From Sipunculus nudus (lineage: Eukaryota > Annelida > Sipuncula > Golfingiida > Sipunculidae), in assembly GCA_026874595.1 (NCBI GenBank), contig CM049318.1, positions 55,505,250 to 55,569,249 on the forward strand: a stretch of 64,000 nucleotides of DNA. Direction: 5' to 3'. The position numbers and the translations under genes are program-made. The notes under the pieces were generated by a model. The model was not told the DNA's origin. It made no database searches and saw only the letters and a program-made list of their open reading frames with translations. Below are positions 47,238 to 60,358 of this stretch, in pieces (positions within the stretch are counted from its first letter, which is position 1; every line of letters begins with the position of its first letter).

Positions 47238-50200
47238 CTATTATATCAAATGAACCTTTGTTACAAATATACATCGCTCTTAAAGGTAAATAAACATTTT
47301 CAAAATAAGTGTTTAATCTCTTACTATTTGTTCATTCTGGTTTTACCCAGCAAATCTTTCCGGGTACTTGATCTTACTATCCATACTTGAATTTGTTCGA
47401 TACGATTTTATGGTCCTGTGTGTAAGTTAACACTCGATTTGTGTCTGTTTACCATAACAAAACCATTTGACCAGAGGTCCAGGCAGGCACAATTGCGTCA
47501 ACTGTCAAACCAGAAGATTAACGTGAAAGGATAAACACAGGAGAAACACCTTGATATTGGAAGCTCGAAAAATCTTGATTTGAGAAGTTGCGACCTACGT
47601 CACCAGTCTGCGCCCGTCATCATGTTTTTTTTTCTGGTGCAAGTTTATTTTCACTTGTGTACAGGAATATGTAAACGGTTTTCGAACAAAATTTGGCAGA
47701 TTCAATAATATATAAAAAACCCGACGATACTTCATATATTTTTTATATACCCGGTATTTGAATAGACCCCTTTAAGTTAAAATATTAATATTACTGTTAT
47801 TCAGATACTTGTATATACTACATTATCAGTCACGAATATGCCGTAATAATCTCACAAATTACTTATTATTTCTTCCTGAAGAGCACGTTCTATGCCACAT
47901 AATCACATAGAATAGTGACGTTCTAAATATACTGCTAATCGGCTAAATATTAAACACAAAAAATGAGTATTATAAAACAGCAAATTGGATTCATGCAATC
48001 TTTGTACATATTTTCTACGCACATCCTTCGGTTTGTTTACCACCGCGGTAACACACCCTAGCAACATAGTACACAACACATGTACTGGAAATTATTTATT
48101 CTTTGCCAAAACACAATTACCCTTCACACTGCTACGTTTACTTATAATTTAAGGGTATAATTAAACGCGGAATTGTGCCTATATTTGCTTCACTTAACCT
48201 ATCATATCTGTCTTTACAACTGATATGCACAAAAATATTGGTTAGACCCGTTAGCGACTTCAAAATACCTGTATCCTGGCGTTTGAAGTTGGCCCTAAAT
48301 ATTATGATCCAGCTATATAAACATATTCGTTTTATAGATCATTGGTAACATTTATATAATTGTATATGATTATTTTTATTCGTTTTCGGCGCCTATCTAC
48401 ATTGGGCGAGAGATCTTCGTAAAAACCACGTTGTTAACATATACATATTACTATACTACAACTTTTATGTACTAAAAATAAAAATTCTTTCTCTATATAG
48501 CTATCAGTATTCAAGGTAAAAAATAAGGAAAATTGTAAATACCACATGTTGTTTGCCTCAGATAAGGTTATCTATTATGTGGATGTTTTTGATAAATGTG
48601 GTTTTTAAGATAGGTAATTTATGAACAAAGACGCATCACAGTAAAATCTATCCCTTATTTGTTACGAACTTACATGTACAATCAAGTTTGTTCCCACTTT
48701 TGCAAGCACCGATCTTAATAAAAATCAACTCCGCAATGAGTTAAAATGTAAATGAAAAATTGATATCTACTAAAATTTCTACTTTTTTTGTTGTTTTTTT
48801 TCTAAAAATATTACTTTTTTGTACTTGAACTGGTGAAAAGAGATGCAATTTGCATTTTATGGCAGTTATGTACTGTGTGATTATATGAAAAACTCCAGGA
48901 TCAATCCATTTTCTTACGTGACGTAAGGACGTAAGATCTTCCACAGTAAAATAATAGTAATAATCTATCCAAATTTGTGGCATCAACATTTTGTGTCAGA
49001 ATTTCATTATTAAATTTTCATTGGGAAAATAGAATCATTATTTTGAATATGCATGCTATGTGCAAATATCAGTGAATTTGTTCAAAAATTATATAATAGT
49101 AAAGATTGAAGGGCTTCGATTATTTTTTCCACAGTTTATACTCTGCAAGAAGCAACGTTAGGCGTATAATAAATGTTCACCACAAGAATTAGTCACATCT
49201 CATCTGTGAAATTGACTCTCCCTTAAGCGCCCGTTGGCTCGTATCATTTCTTATACCTGTTTTTGCAAATTAGAAAGTTATTAAATGTTAATGTTTATGA
49301 TTTTCGAATTAATCATAATTTGTTTACATGATATTGTATCATTTCTTTAGTATGACAACCCTAAGGTTTATAAAAGGTTAAACAAGGGAAGGATTTTCTC
49401 TAGGGTTGTCTATATATGGGCTAGGAGTTGTCAAATCTATTCATTTAAAGACGTTAAAAGGCTGGCCGGCTGCAGGGTTGTCGTTAGCTACAAAATCAAC
49501 TGAATCACTGACTAAGGAGCTAAGGGTAAACCATATAGCCCGATTAGGGTTGTAAAAATAGAAGATTTTTCGTTGATTGTTTTAGGTAAACACATTTAAA
49601 AATCTTAAAATTGTCAATTCAATGACTTTATTTTCATTGAAGAATCGAGGAAAAGGTTTAATGTTTGAAGTGATAAACAAGTACAATATTCTATATCGTT
49701 GCACCAAAACACAAAAAAAAAAAAAAAAATGCCTTACAGGCAAGTATGCCTTCCAACATGCCAAAATAAATGTACCCGTATTTGGCATAATGCTCAAAAG
49801 TAACACATTAATATAAACATTCATAAATGTATCAGTCAGGGACATTCGTAAATTGCTTTAGAACTTTTCTTCTTAAACAGTGCTTATATTTTCTCGACGG
49901 TACAATGATTTAAATGGAACTTGTTACAATTTGGGCTGAAATGTTTTGCTACACTAGTAAACCATTAAATCTTTGTTATATATGTCCACTGTAAAATACA
50001 CCAATTATGCATTTCTTCTTGCATTCTATGTAATTAAGTACATCACGAGCCACTCAAAGACCAAGATATAAAAAAATAAGCTTGTTATAGACGGTTTGGT
50101 TAAAAATAAGTAAAACCCTAAAACTCCTGGGTTTCAACAGATTTTGGTAATAATTATTAACAGTTTAAAAAATGGGACTCCCGGAAAGTTGTATTTTTGG

Positions 50201-50325
50201 AATTGCGTTTAAAATGTTTTTTTTTCTAACTGAAATGATAAATTCTAAATTTTGAAGTCTGAGAATTAATATTTGCTCATATATTTTAAACGTAAATTCA
50301 AAAGTATTTTTTTAATTTTACTCAC
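47238..50325 (-). other. Intron 1 of the TSP1/EGF gene
   Basis: About 3.1 kb, AT-rich, without recognisable exon, repeat or RNA gene. The donor side is ATAT|GTGAGT and the acceptor ATAATAG|GG. Confidence 0.7.
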
Positions 50326-50546
50326 ATATAGTCTAATTTCCCGCCATAACACTGTCTGCCTCCGCAGCTGGCGTTTCTCGCCATATATCGATATCTGTAG
50401 GCGACTCCGACGTGTCCGCAGTCTTTAGAACATCGTCCCCAATTCCCCCAGTCACTCCACAAACATTTAACAGGGGAGCATCCAGTAAGCCACCAACCAC
50501 TAGCTTGGGAGACAACCAGAAGTAGCAGAAGCAAGGAGCGTGTCAT
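50326..50546 (-). CDS. TSP1/EGF gene, exon 1: signal peptide and first TSP1 module
   Basis: Start at ATG 50546 gives a compact signal peptide (MTRSLLLLLLVVSQASG, cleavage likely before WW). An in-frame ATG at 50558 would add four residues. The first TSP1 module follows: 'CLWSDWGNWGRC', 'KDCG' and a basic R-Y-R-Y strand replacing the usual T-x-R, then 'CGGRQCYGG'. The exon ends in phase 2 at GTGAGT, so the last codon is completed in exon 2, which restores the expected 'ACN' start of the EGF-like module. This first TSP1 is diverged from the two in exon 2. Confidence 0.88.
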
Positions 50547-50585
50547 CGCCGTGTGCACGTAGCTGTTCCTTTGCTTAAACCCGAC

Positions 50586-50593
50586 TATTTAAA
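50586..50593 (-). promoter_or_regulatory. Possible TATA element
   Basis: TTTAAATA on the minus strand about 40 nt upstream of the preferred ATG. It would imply a very short 5' UTR. Position only; weak. Confidence 0.3.
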
Positions 50594-50599
50594 CAAGAC

Positions 50600-50980
50600 C
50601 ACTCAGTCGAACAACTGTGCCTGGTAAAGCTAATATAATACTGAGACTCACTTTAAAATTTGATAGGCCCCTGCCTGGTCTGATTTATTGCTATGGTCAC
50701 CACGACAGCCCACGTGACCACTTCATTTGTTCTTATATGCCAATATATGTGTATGAGTTGGTACTGTAATTCTAATTTTTTTTATCATTCTTTTCCTAAC
50801 TACTGTGGAAGGAGGAGCATCTAGTATATTAGTAAAGACCAGTATTATATTTACAGTAAAGCCTCATCGGCTCCTCAGGTGACTAAAATTTAATTGATGC
50901 GATGTTGGTTTTTATCATTCCTTCTTTTCGCACGGGTGGGTGCCTTTGATGTATTGAAATTTTGTTGCTTGTCTTTCAGG
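50600..50980. other. No recognisable feature upstream of the gene
   Basis: No long frame or repeat identified before the microsatellite at 50982. Confidence 0.5.
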
Positions 50981-50981
<1 letters not shown>

Positions 50982-51038
<57 letters not shown>

Positions 51039-52230
51039 GAGAAGAGATCAGGAATGACTGCAATGTATAACCGCGGCGTGAGGAGCGTACCGAATACAAT
51101 GTAATTCACTTTACCTATGTTGAGAGTGAAGGACATACGAGCGACATACATCAAATCAGCCCTACAATGGCACTTACATAAAAAATAATTTTCATTTGCA
51201 CCGATTTAATGTATGTCGTGTATGTGTGGTGTGGAAATGATTATTAAGTACAGACATTTCCAAGAAAGGAACAATACCCCACCACCGAGCAATTTCCACG
51301 CTATGAAGGTAATTAATTATGACCGGCTGTGGATTGTAACTATTAATAAAGAGTAAACAATACCATGTTTGCAATGGCAAACTTCTTAGGTATAGGCTGT
51401 ATCATATTTTGCCTTCTCTGAATTTTTTCCTTAATTAAGTTAATGATCTAATGGGGGGTGGGGGGGGGGGGGTGGGGGCAGTCAATTGCAACAGTATTTT
51501 GTCTGGTCTATTTCAAGGATTGTCACATTCTCGGTGTGGCGCTGTCTATCGGAGAGAGTCTGTGCTTTTATTTTTCAGGTTTTCTCTATATACACTGGGC
51601 TAAAAAAATGGATGTCATACTATTGATACATTTCAACACTTCTAGGATCATTTTTTTTATCTTGGTATTGGTTAAAATCAGATTTTGTCTGAAGGATGAA
51701 CGAGCGACATACATCATGCGAGCCCTACAATGGCACATACATAAAACAATATTTTTATTGGCACTGATTAAATGAATGTCGCGTTTGTGTGGTGTGGAAG
51801 AGATTATTAAGTACAGACACTTCCAAGAAAGGAAAAATTCCCCTCCACCGAGCAATTTCCACGCTATGAGCGTAATTAAGTATGACGGGCTGTTGATCGT
51901 TACTGTTAATAAAGAGTAAACAATAACTTTTTTCCAGTGGCAAGCTGTTGCAGATAGGTCGTATCATGTTTTGCATTCTCTGAATATATTTCTTAATTAA
52001 GCAATTTACTTAATGGGAGGCAGTCAATTGCAACAAAGGCCTATATAAAGGACAGTCACGTTCTCCAGGTAGGGTTGTCTATTGAAGTATACGATTTTAT
52101 TTTTCAGGTTTTCGTTATATGCACTGGGCTACTAATAATGTGGATGTCATACTATTAATACATTTCAGCAATCCTATCATCAGACATTTTTTTAATCTTG
52201 GTATTGGTTAAAATAAGATTTGGTCTGATA
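50982..52230. repeat. ~550-bp tandem repeat, two copies
   Basis: Landmarks recur in order: GCGACATACATCA at 51141 and 51705; TTTCCAAGAAAGGAA...CCACCGAGCAATTTCCACGC; and GTCAATTGCAACA at 51481 and 52023. Spacing is 542-564 bp. An (AT)n tract opens the first unit. Short frames here are shared repeat translation. Confidence 0.85.
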
Positions 52231-53214
52231 ATGACAGTGTCTGCTTTGACTTTTTCTCTGGTCCACACATCTGCGCACGTTTCTGGAAAAAAAAACTGTT
52301 GAAACTGGATCAATTAATATATCCGTAAAAGACTTGTATAAAAAGTACATTATACAGATTTATATTAAAATGGAAATCGTTAGCAACCTGAAATATAAGG
52401 GCAGGCTTAAAAAAAACCCACTTTTCTGTCTTATAAATGATTGGTTTACTAGAAATCACTTTATTAAAACACATCGATACATTTAAAAGATCATGGGCAA
52501 CTTTCACACGTTATACCCCTTCCACGACATATCTTTTGCCTACATGTTGTCACGTCAGTTTAATTGTATAGCATCCTCCCAAAGACAGTGACAGGGCCTT
52601 TGTGATTGACCTTGTTTATGTGTCCCAGTCATATGTTGGAAAGCTCTGAATGAATTTCGAAGAAATTGTGTGGAAGGATGAAAATAGACAAAATATAAAT
52701 TTACGATAGATCGTGACGGTAATATGCAGATCTGGATGCAGATATATCCAAATTAGTTTATTGTTGCCTACTGTCTCGTTTATCCCCTACGCAACCGTTC
52801 CAAAAATCTTCGCCTCCAAATCTAAACACTCCTTCGTTGCTCTAAGTACTCCAACAGTTTTTCATTAGATTCAATTAAGAACTTTTGAGATATCCAATGA
52901 CAATGAAAGTACCCTTTACGTGCATGAGCTATGGTAACTGACGTGTTCTAGTCGTCTTGGTAACGTCGGTAACTTGCAGGCTGGCACAATGGCAATGACG
53001 TCAAATTTAACGTCTCCTGGTTGCTGCCGTAATCGGCTTGGACTTGCCATGTTTGGCTTAAGTACTCTCCGGGTGACTTCCCTGAACCTAAGTTTTTTTT
53101 ATTTTTCTCTCTAAATTAAGCCTAGTCAAGGGACCTGGGAGGAGGACTTGCTAAATAAAATATTATCATCATTCTTAATTATTTTTTATATTATCCACTG
53201 CGTTGAATGGATCA
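52231..53214. other. No recognisable gene
   Basis: Only short frames, no family signal. Confidence 0.5.
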
Positions 53215-53478
53215 GTTGGGGGGTACAAAAATTGATGACTTCAACCAGCTGTTGCTGATCTCGAGCTTGCATTTCCCCAAACGATCTCATCTCGTTGAAC
53301 AACCGTTATCTGTATAACCCGCCGCGGAAAGTTTGTCAGCAAGTTCTTTTGTTTGGAGTTAAGGATTGCAAGTTTCTCGGCCACACACAAGTTCGACTGA
53401 TTTAAAGAAGTCTCTGATGTGTTTGACTGCTAGGTTACAAATCAGGTGATGGCGAAATGTTGTTGCTTGTCTTTCAGG

Positions 53479-53517
<39 letters not shown>

Positions 53518-53995
53518 AGAAGAGATCAAGAATGACTGCAGTGTATAACCGCGGCGTGAGGAGCGTACCGAATACAATGTATTTCACTTTACCTATGTTG
53601 AGAATGAAGGACATACGAGCGACATACATCATACGAGGCCTACAATGGCACTTACATAAAAAATATTTTCATTGGCACTGATTAAATGTATGTCGTGTAT
53701 GTGTGGTGTTGCGGTGATTATTAAGTTAGACACTTCCAAGAAAGGAACAAGACCCCCACCATCGAGCAATTTTCCACGCTATGAGAGTAATTAAGTATCA
53801 CCGGCTGGGGATCGTAACTGTTAATAAAACGTAAACAATAACATGTTTGCGGTGGCAAACTGGTGACGTAAAGGCTGTATCATATTTTGCTTTCTCTGAA
53901 TTTATTCCATTAAAATGGATTGCTTCAACCAGCTGTTGCCGATCTCTACCCTGCATTTCCACAAAAGATCATATCTCGTTGAAAAACCGTTGTCT
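53215..53995. repeat. Third copy of the 550-bp family with its own flanking duplication
   Basis: 53455-53900 matches 50960-51420 closely (TTGCTTGTCTTTCAGG-(AT)n, ATAACCGCGGCGTGAGGAGC). It is bracketed by a directly repeated ~85-bp segment, CTTCAACCAGCTGTTGC.GATCTC, at about 53238 and 53923. Confidence 0.8.
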
Positions 53996-54915
53996 TTTTC
54001 CATATTTTTGATTCCGTATAGTTTATTATAATAATTTTAGTATAATTATTAGGTTTGTTGACTTGAGATATGGGCCTGTGCATGGACAGCTCAGTTTTGG
54101 AGAAATTCATCTTGTATTTAGGATTATATAAGCACACAGTTTAGTTGGACCTGATAAAGCCATATATCACGGAGAACGTGGTCTAGGGATTTCTTTTCCT
54201 CATATATATTCTTTCATGGCTTCTTTTACAGAATCTTCAAGGCTTTCTTTCGGGGTAGGTTTATTCTAAGGTGGTTTATCAGAAAATGTGACCGATTCTT
54301 TACATGCCTCACATTCAGTCCAGCTCCTGTGTAAGATGGAAATCCTTTAACTCTAAAGCCAGATGTAAACTTTCCTGATGTGTGATTTGTCTTCCATCGT
54401 TTACTTTTGGTTTCATGTCATCATCAAGAAGTGCCAAAATAAAGTGACCCTTGTAAAGGATTTATTCAATTATTGATAGGTATCCGGATATGCTAGAGGC
54501 GCCAATTTTCCAACGTTGACTTAGGATTTGTTAGGAAGTTAATTTGTATGTCGTTCTTCATGGAAATCCTGTCAGTACTGGGAATCGGTCAGCGTTTTCA
54601 GGTACAATACATATTGCGATACACTTTAAGCGATACCCAATACGTACTGACGATACCTTTATTTTTTGTGGTTCTTTTTTTCTTGATTGAAACCTTTGTG
54701 GGTTAAGTTTTCTTTTTTATGAGTCTAAACATATATAATATATAATATTTATGATATGTATATATGTATATTAACAAACATTATATATACATTTTATATA
54801 CATATATCATAAATATTACATATATACGGTGTAGGTAAAGAGTAAGAGTTGCACCTTTTAGATAGACTAACTTATTTATTATAAAGTTGTTATACCATTA
54901 GTCATACCATTAGTC

Positions 54916-54968
<53 letters not shown>

Positions 54969-57009
54969 TTGTGTGTGCATCAGTTAAAAACAGTTGGCTT
55001 TTCTTATGTTCCGCTCGAGCGAGCCACATATGTGACGCCACAATCTCAATGCCGCAGTGTTCACTTTGAGGATAGGTAGGTAATCATTTCAAATGATTGG
55101 TCCCTCTTTCGTTTCTTACATGGCATAAGGTATGTAATATTTAAACACATAATATCTTCTCTTTTTTTATCCTCATATGCTTAATAGGATATTACTATTG
55201 GGTATTAAATTTTCATTCTCGTTATTACCTCAGCTGACTGCATGTCATCTTATTATCACTGTGGATTTTCTTTGTTTATGGATATTTCTTTTCTGTGAGA
55301 GACTGTATACGGTCAATATCCACAGGAACATGTTTACCCTTGTTCAACTGTTTGTGTCTTATTAATTGTTCTTGAAGAGGGTATTGCCACTGGCACTGAC
55401 CTTTGGTTGAAGAATCTGGTATGAGAGGATTGGGGTTTAAGCAGCCTATACCGATATATGATATCAGTTAGCCCATGATAATAGTTTGAACCTTTCAAGA
55501 AAAGAGACCAGAAAACCCCAATCACAAGCGTCTACAGGCTTTTTATGTCTGTTGATATCTTAATTACTGCCAAAATAATCAAAACGCCGTCAACACGGAC
55601 GTTTGATGGCAAGTCAGGCGAACCAGAGTTTAGTAAAGCGCGTTTTGCAACTGGTGAACTTGCAACTTTACATGCAGCCTCATATGTAAATATGCAACCC
55701 CCTTACATTACATGGTTTCACCCTTAGTTAACATTCCGGTATTTACTAACAACGTGTAGATATACATGCTCATACATCCGTCCCACAGGTGTTTCAAGAA
55801 CTTTTCTTAACAGAAATTACCTATGGTTCATTAATTTGTACACAGAATAAGCCAGAATCTACATGATTTCCTCAGAAAAGGCAGATGGATTGCTAGCTTT
55901 GATGTGCATGACAAGCATCATGTGATACCTATGTGGCTCGTGTCCCAGTGTCTGTGATAACATTTTACTTACTTTCAGGATATTGGTGAATCGGGTTCTA
56001 TGTAGTGTAGCATTGAGTATACACGACTCTGTAGGCACTTATATTGGCCTGATAAACTAAACAGCCATACCGAGGAATGCATCGCAATGTTCTTCATTCA
56101 TGTTGCACTGATATCGTGGTAACAGCCCATAATCATAACATAAGGCTAGAATGATGAATTTACTTTATATAATAATGTAAACTCATGTACAACCCAAACT
56201 GAAACTCCGTCTCTATGGTAAGGAGTCATTGCCGGAAAAGTTGGCTGCCTCAAATGACCCATGCGGGCCATGATTTTTATTGATGTGGTGAGAAATTCAA
56301 TGAACACGTAGAGGGATTTACCAATATGCTGAGTTAAAAGGGAATTTTTCTCGCTCATGGTAGGTTTTGTTAGAAAGTATTCTAAAACAGCTAATGATCG
56401 GTCTGATTTATGTCAATTGACAGCGTACTTGTTGTCAGAATTAGCAATTAGAAGAAAGAGCAATTAGAAAGAAAATACATATATAAAAAAATGTTCGATG
56501 AAAATGCCTGTCGAAAGCTAGTGTTAAAAGCACAAACAACATCAAGAAAAACAATATCTTTTTTAAAACAAGTTATATAATATTCCGTTAAAAACAATTG
56601 ATATTACATAAGTATTTTTATTCTATTTACAGAAACGTATATGTATAAAGTTACCCATTAGGAGCCCTTTTCCACGAGCATGCGCTTTGCACTTAATGAG
56701 GTACCTCGGCACATGTCCTGAACATTAATTACGGTTAACCGCGGTTGCATATGAGCGCCATCTTGTGTTCATTTATAGAAACTCACAACGTTTAAGTGAG
56801 GCATTAAATCTGGATAATTCCTTTGTGTATTTTTAAATATTCGAGTGGATCGCCCACCGAGAATACCTGACGTTTCACTGCGTTGAGCTAATTTTGAGCC
56901 GTAGCCATTTTGGGGTCAAATAAAACCGTCTCAACCGTTAACTGTTTCTGCTGTCTCCTTCTGTTGCTCTCTTTCATACTTGCTGGTGTGCGAGCGAGAA
57001 TCCCGGGTT
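53996..57009. other. 3 kb without a recognisable gene
   Basis: Contains an AT-rich inverted repeat (54744-54820) and an (AT)n-(GT)n microsatellite (54919-54980). Frames of 60-70 codons have no recognisable content. Confidence 0.5.
54744..54820. repeat. AT-rich inverted repeat
   Basis: AATATTTATGATATGTATAT on the left arm pairs with ATATACATATATCATAAATATT-type sequence on the right arm around a short centre. This could be a cruciform or simply simple-sequence drift. Confidence 0.6.
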
Positions 57010-57539
57010 AAATATAGACCATGCACATTGGCAGCGAATGTTAGACTAATGTCAGTGAACGTTAGAAAAAAGTTTACAACGCCTGCCTCTAAAATCACAT
57101 AGACAGTACACAATAAGGTTACAATCAGTATTCTCTCAGTATATTGATAATGGTCATGAGAAGCACTTTAGGTATTTCCTCGGCTCGCTTGGTAGTAAGT
57201 CATTTAGTGTCTTCACATTATTAGACATACATTTTCAAGCAATAAGAAAACTGCAAAAATACAAGGGTGGCGACGGGAATTTCTTCCAGGTTGGCACTGC
57301 GGGACATCCGAGACTATACAGTCTCAACTGTCAAACTTTAAATAAAAATTTATTACATTTCAAGGAAACATCTACTGTTTATATTTCACATACATACGCT
57401 TCGAAAATAGTACTCATTCCGTGAAGTTCTTGCCGAAAACACCTTTTTATATTAATTGCAATGAAATAATTCTCATCCAACTTATTTGCACGGACTACAT
57501 TATAATCTCTTCACTATGTTACGGGGTGCACATGAAAGC

Positions 57540-57737
57540 GGACCGAACTTTCTAGCGAAGCGGTTTGTAGGCCGGACTTGTGCGCCACCGACATGGGTTC
57601 GAATCCCGGATTGGCCAAGTATTTTCCCCTGAACAATTTATCTTCATAACAAATGGGGGCTTGTCCAACGTAAAACTGTTAGGGTTGTTTTAAGGATAAA
57701 TTTTAATTATTTGTAAAAACAAAAAAAAAAAAAAAAC
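57540..57737 (+). repeat. tRNA-derived SINE-like unit with poly(A)
   Basis: A degenerate A-box-like stretch (GCGAAGCGGTTTGTAGGC) is followed about 40 nt later by a good B box in GGGTTCGAATCCCGG. The unit ends in an A-rich tail at 57718-57737. It lies in a 367-bp block absent from unit A. It cannot fold into a complete tRNA, so it is not an active tRNA gene. Confidence 0.6.
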
Positions 57738-58435
57738 ACAGACTTCTTTATTCATTCCCCAAGACATTTCACGTTGCCTAGTGTTACAGAATCTGACTTT
57801 AAATTTATCTCCGTAACAAAATTTATGCTCGTCACGACTCGTGATCTACGTGATCTGTTGATATTATGTTCCTAAACAACTACAATTTTCCCTACACCGA
57901 TAGTGTATGTAGAAGCAAAAGTGCATTGTGGGGGTTAGATTGTCCCGTAAACCTTTAGCCTGTTAGCAGCGTCGTTCTCTTGAGAGTGTGAGTCTACGGA
58001 GTTGGTGAGAAATAATATTGTTACGGTAATGGTGAATTATTCAGTGTGAAGTAGAGAAATGAATTTGTGACGCGTTAAAAATTTCCCCATACAAAATTGC
58101 CCATAAAATTGCACACTGTCACACCACATGGGCTTAAAGATTACACTCCCGCGATGTGCTCTCCTAATATAATAAAAGACAAGTGTACAAACAAAAATAT
58201 ATAGGCCTATAATAACAAATGAATGGGTACTTACAGATCACGGGGGGGGGGGGGGGGGCAGGTGTCAACAATACAAGAATTAAAATCCTGGTATCACACA
58301 AAATCTTATGCAATAGTACACGTGAACATAGTCCCTAACTCTTCTGCCCAAAGTCATTTGATCCCTCTCATATACAGTTTAGTGGCCCTCGGCGTTTGAG
58401 CACTCTGTCACTGGTTCTCTTTATCTTATGCCTCG

Positions 58436-58996
58436 GTCACAACCGCGATATGGTCGCCGTACGGCGGGTGTTTTAGGCTATTCCGTGCGGTTGACGTACG
58501 GCAACCGTGCGTTTTTCGTAGGCCGCACGGACTCCGCAACGACCGTAACTGACATTAGGGCAAGCGCTTAAGTTGATGCGGCGGCCGTGCGTCAGGCAGC
58601 CACCTACGGGCACCGTACGTGCACCATACAGTCGACGTAAGGATGTCGTAGGATGCCCGTGCGATTTTTAAGGCCTACTCGGCTACCCGAGAGACGTACG
58701 GTGTACCTGCGGCTGTCGTGAGGGGTCTTTGCGGCTTCCGCAAGGTGAGATTGCGGAGTCCGCAGGGTTAGCTTACTTTACCGTGCGAAGGCCGTGAGAT
58801 TGAGGAAGACACCTTGCCGTTCCCGCACGTCGGCCGCATAAGTATTCCTGCGGTTTCAAAAACCTAACTTTGGTCCACGGTATGCGGTGACCCCAGCGGG
58901 TTGTGACCGAGGCTTAAGTATTCCTGCGGTTCCAAAAAACCGTGTGGTACTCTACGGTGTACGGTGACCGCAGCGGGTTGTGACCGAGGCTTTAGC
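58436..58996. mobile_element. CpG-rich element with inverted termini
   Basis: Starts TTATGCCTCGGTCACAACCG and ends CGGGTTGTGACCGAGGCTT, an 18-bp terminal inverted repeat with one base difference in spacing. The interior is strikingly rich in CGTACGG/CCGTACG-type words and much more GC- and CpG-rich than its surroundings. The right end is duplicated: a 75-bp block ending at about 58917 recurs, ending at about 58992. No transposase frame, so it is a non-autonomous DNA transposon. Confidence 0.75.
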
Positions 58997-60280
58997 TGCA
59001 CTCAATTTTAACTCTTCGCCTGTTGGATACCGAGTAACATCTCACTGGTGGATCTTAGCAGCGTTATATCTCAGCGTCAACCGGAGTCACTCACCTGTTA
59101 CTGGGAGCTCTCTAAAAGACCCGAATTGCCCGTCCAACGGCAAACATTACGACAGTCTCTGCAGTACTGCACTCAGCATCAGAAACCCGTCAGACTCCTC
59201 CGCCAATCAGCATCACGATCCATCTGGTCCGCTGTCGCAAACATCAAACTACCGTGGTAACGCCCACAGGCATAACACGTGAGAAACTATTCTAAGCGAA
59301 ACACATCAGACAGAAATCAGGAACAACCCCTGAGCTTCTCATATTAAGCAACACATTACAATATATTATAATCTGCAAAACAAATATCTGATCATACACC
59401 CATTACCTAAATATATACAAAAAGTCACAAACCTCTGTTGACATACACATGGGTGCGATCACTCGCTTGTTTTTTTTTTTTTTGCTGTTCTGGTTGAGTG
59501 AGCGCTTATTTAATTCGGCACCCCGTGGCAGAGTGCTCGGGTCAGTAACTTTAGAGGTGACAGGTTTGGCATAATCTCAATTAAAATTAATGGTATCAGT
59601 CATTTTTTTTAAATCGGTGGCCAATCAAAAACATATTGTCCAAATGGTTATTTCGGACTGCGTGGAGGGGTAATTTTTTGCTTCACTGCATTCGGACCAT
59701 GATGGTGAGAAAATAAGATGCACAAGCCCTGATTTTCTTGGCCTTGTTTAAATGTAGAAACAAATTCTCAGGTAAAAAAAAAGTTATATCAGAATTTATT
59801 TTGAAAATTATTTATAAGAAGCTAAAATTTTAGTGTTTTGTAGATGTTATAAATGAAAAATAAATACAGCCACGTGTCCTTCAGTCCTTGTGGCCAGAGA
59901 CGAGAGGCGTAGAGATTGAGGATTTGGGCGCACGAGTCCAGCACAGAAGCCACGGGGGCAGAACTATAGAAACCGGGCTTCAGCCTAGCCTACCGCCGGT
60001 AAAACGGGTGTCGCATAATAAATTGTTTCCTGGAAAAGGCCGATACATATCATTTTCCTCAGAATTCCCGTATTTAATTTTATTCATAGCTGGAGTTTAT
60101 TATATTAGAGGAGGAGGGGTCCGGGGAACCTTGGTTCCCCGTCTGAACGGGGGTGTGGGGGCGGAGCCCCCACCTTAGAAAGCTTAATTTTCCTGTTAAA
60201 ATAGTAAATGGTTTCCCATTTTCGCGATAGATGCCTCTTCAATCGCAGATATAAATGAACAAAACTTGCTCCTGCTGGTA
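58997..60280. other. No recognisable gene
   Basis: A 100-codon frame at 58980-59282 starts inside the TIR element and has no recognisable motif. G-rich patch near 60105-60170. Confidence 0.45.
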
Positions 60281-60286
60281 TCTCGT

Positions 60287-60358
60287 CTTCACGGCTCACT
60301 TAGTAGCGTGTAGGGCTCCTAGTCCAGAGATCGTAGGTTCGATTCCGGATTCAGGCGA
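60287..60358 (+). repeat. tRNA-like (SINE head) sequence
   Basis: An A-box-like CGGCTCACTTAGTAGCG (60292-60308) and a B box GGTTCGATTCC (60336-60346) sit at tRNA-like spacing, but the acceptor stem does not pair cleanly. It is probably a tRNA-derived SINE head rather than a gene. Confidence 0.55.

Larger units (their letters stand above)
41037..50546 (-). other. Gene span: TSP1/EGF-like transmembrane protein (4 exons)
   Basis: Four exons on the minus strand join with consistent phases (2, 1, 1) into a 380-residue protein: signal peptide (1 to about 17), TSP1 (about 28-74), EGF-like (76-102), TSP1 (108-158), EGF-like (158-184), TSP1 (190-240), EGF-like (240-266), linker, EGF-like (286-311), transmembrane helix (about 329-351), then a 29-residue basic and acidic tail. 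Introns are about 3.1, 4.4 and 0.84 kb. The predicted role is a cell-surface adhesion or recognition protein; I do not recognise a named orthologue. Exon edges are inferred from GT/AG sites and phase, not from transcripts. Confidence 0.85.

Noticed and set aside
58980-59282. 100-codon frame
   Set aside because: Starts inside the end of a TIR element and has no recognisable motif or splice partner.
57560-60358. Two tRNA genes
   Set aside because: B boxes are good but the acceptor stems and A boxes are degenerate, and one unit ends in poly(A); SINE-like sequence fits better.
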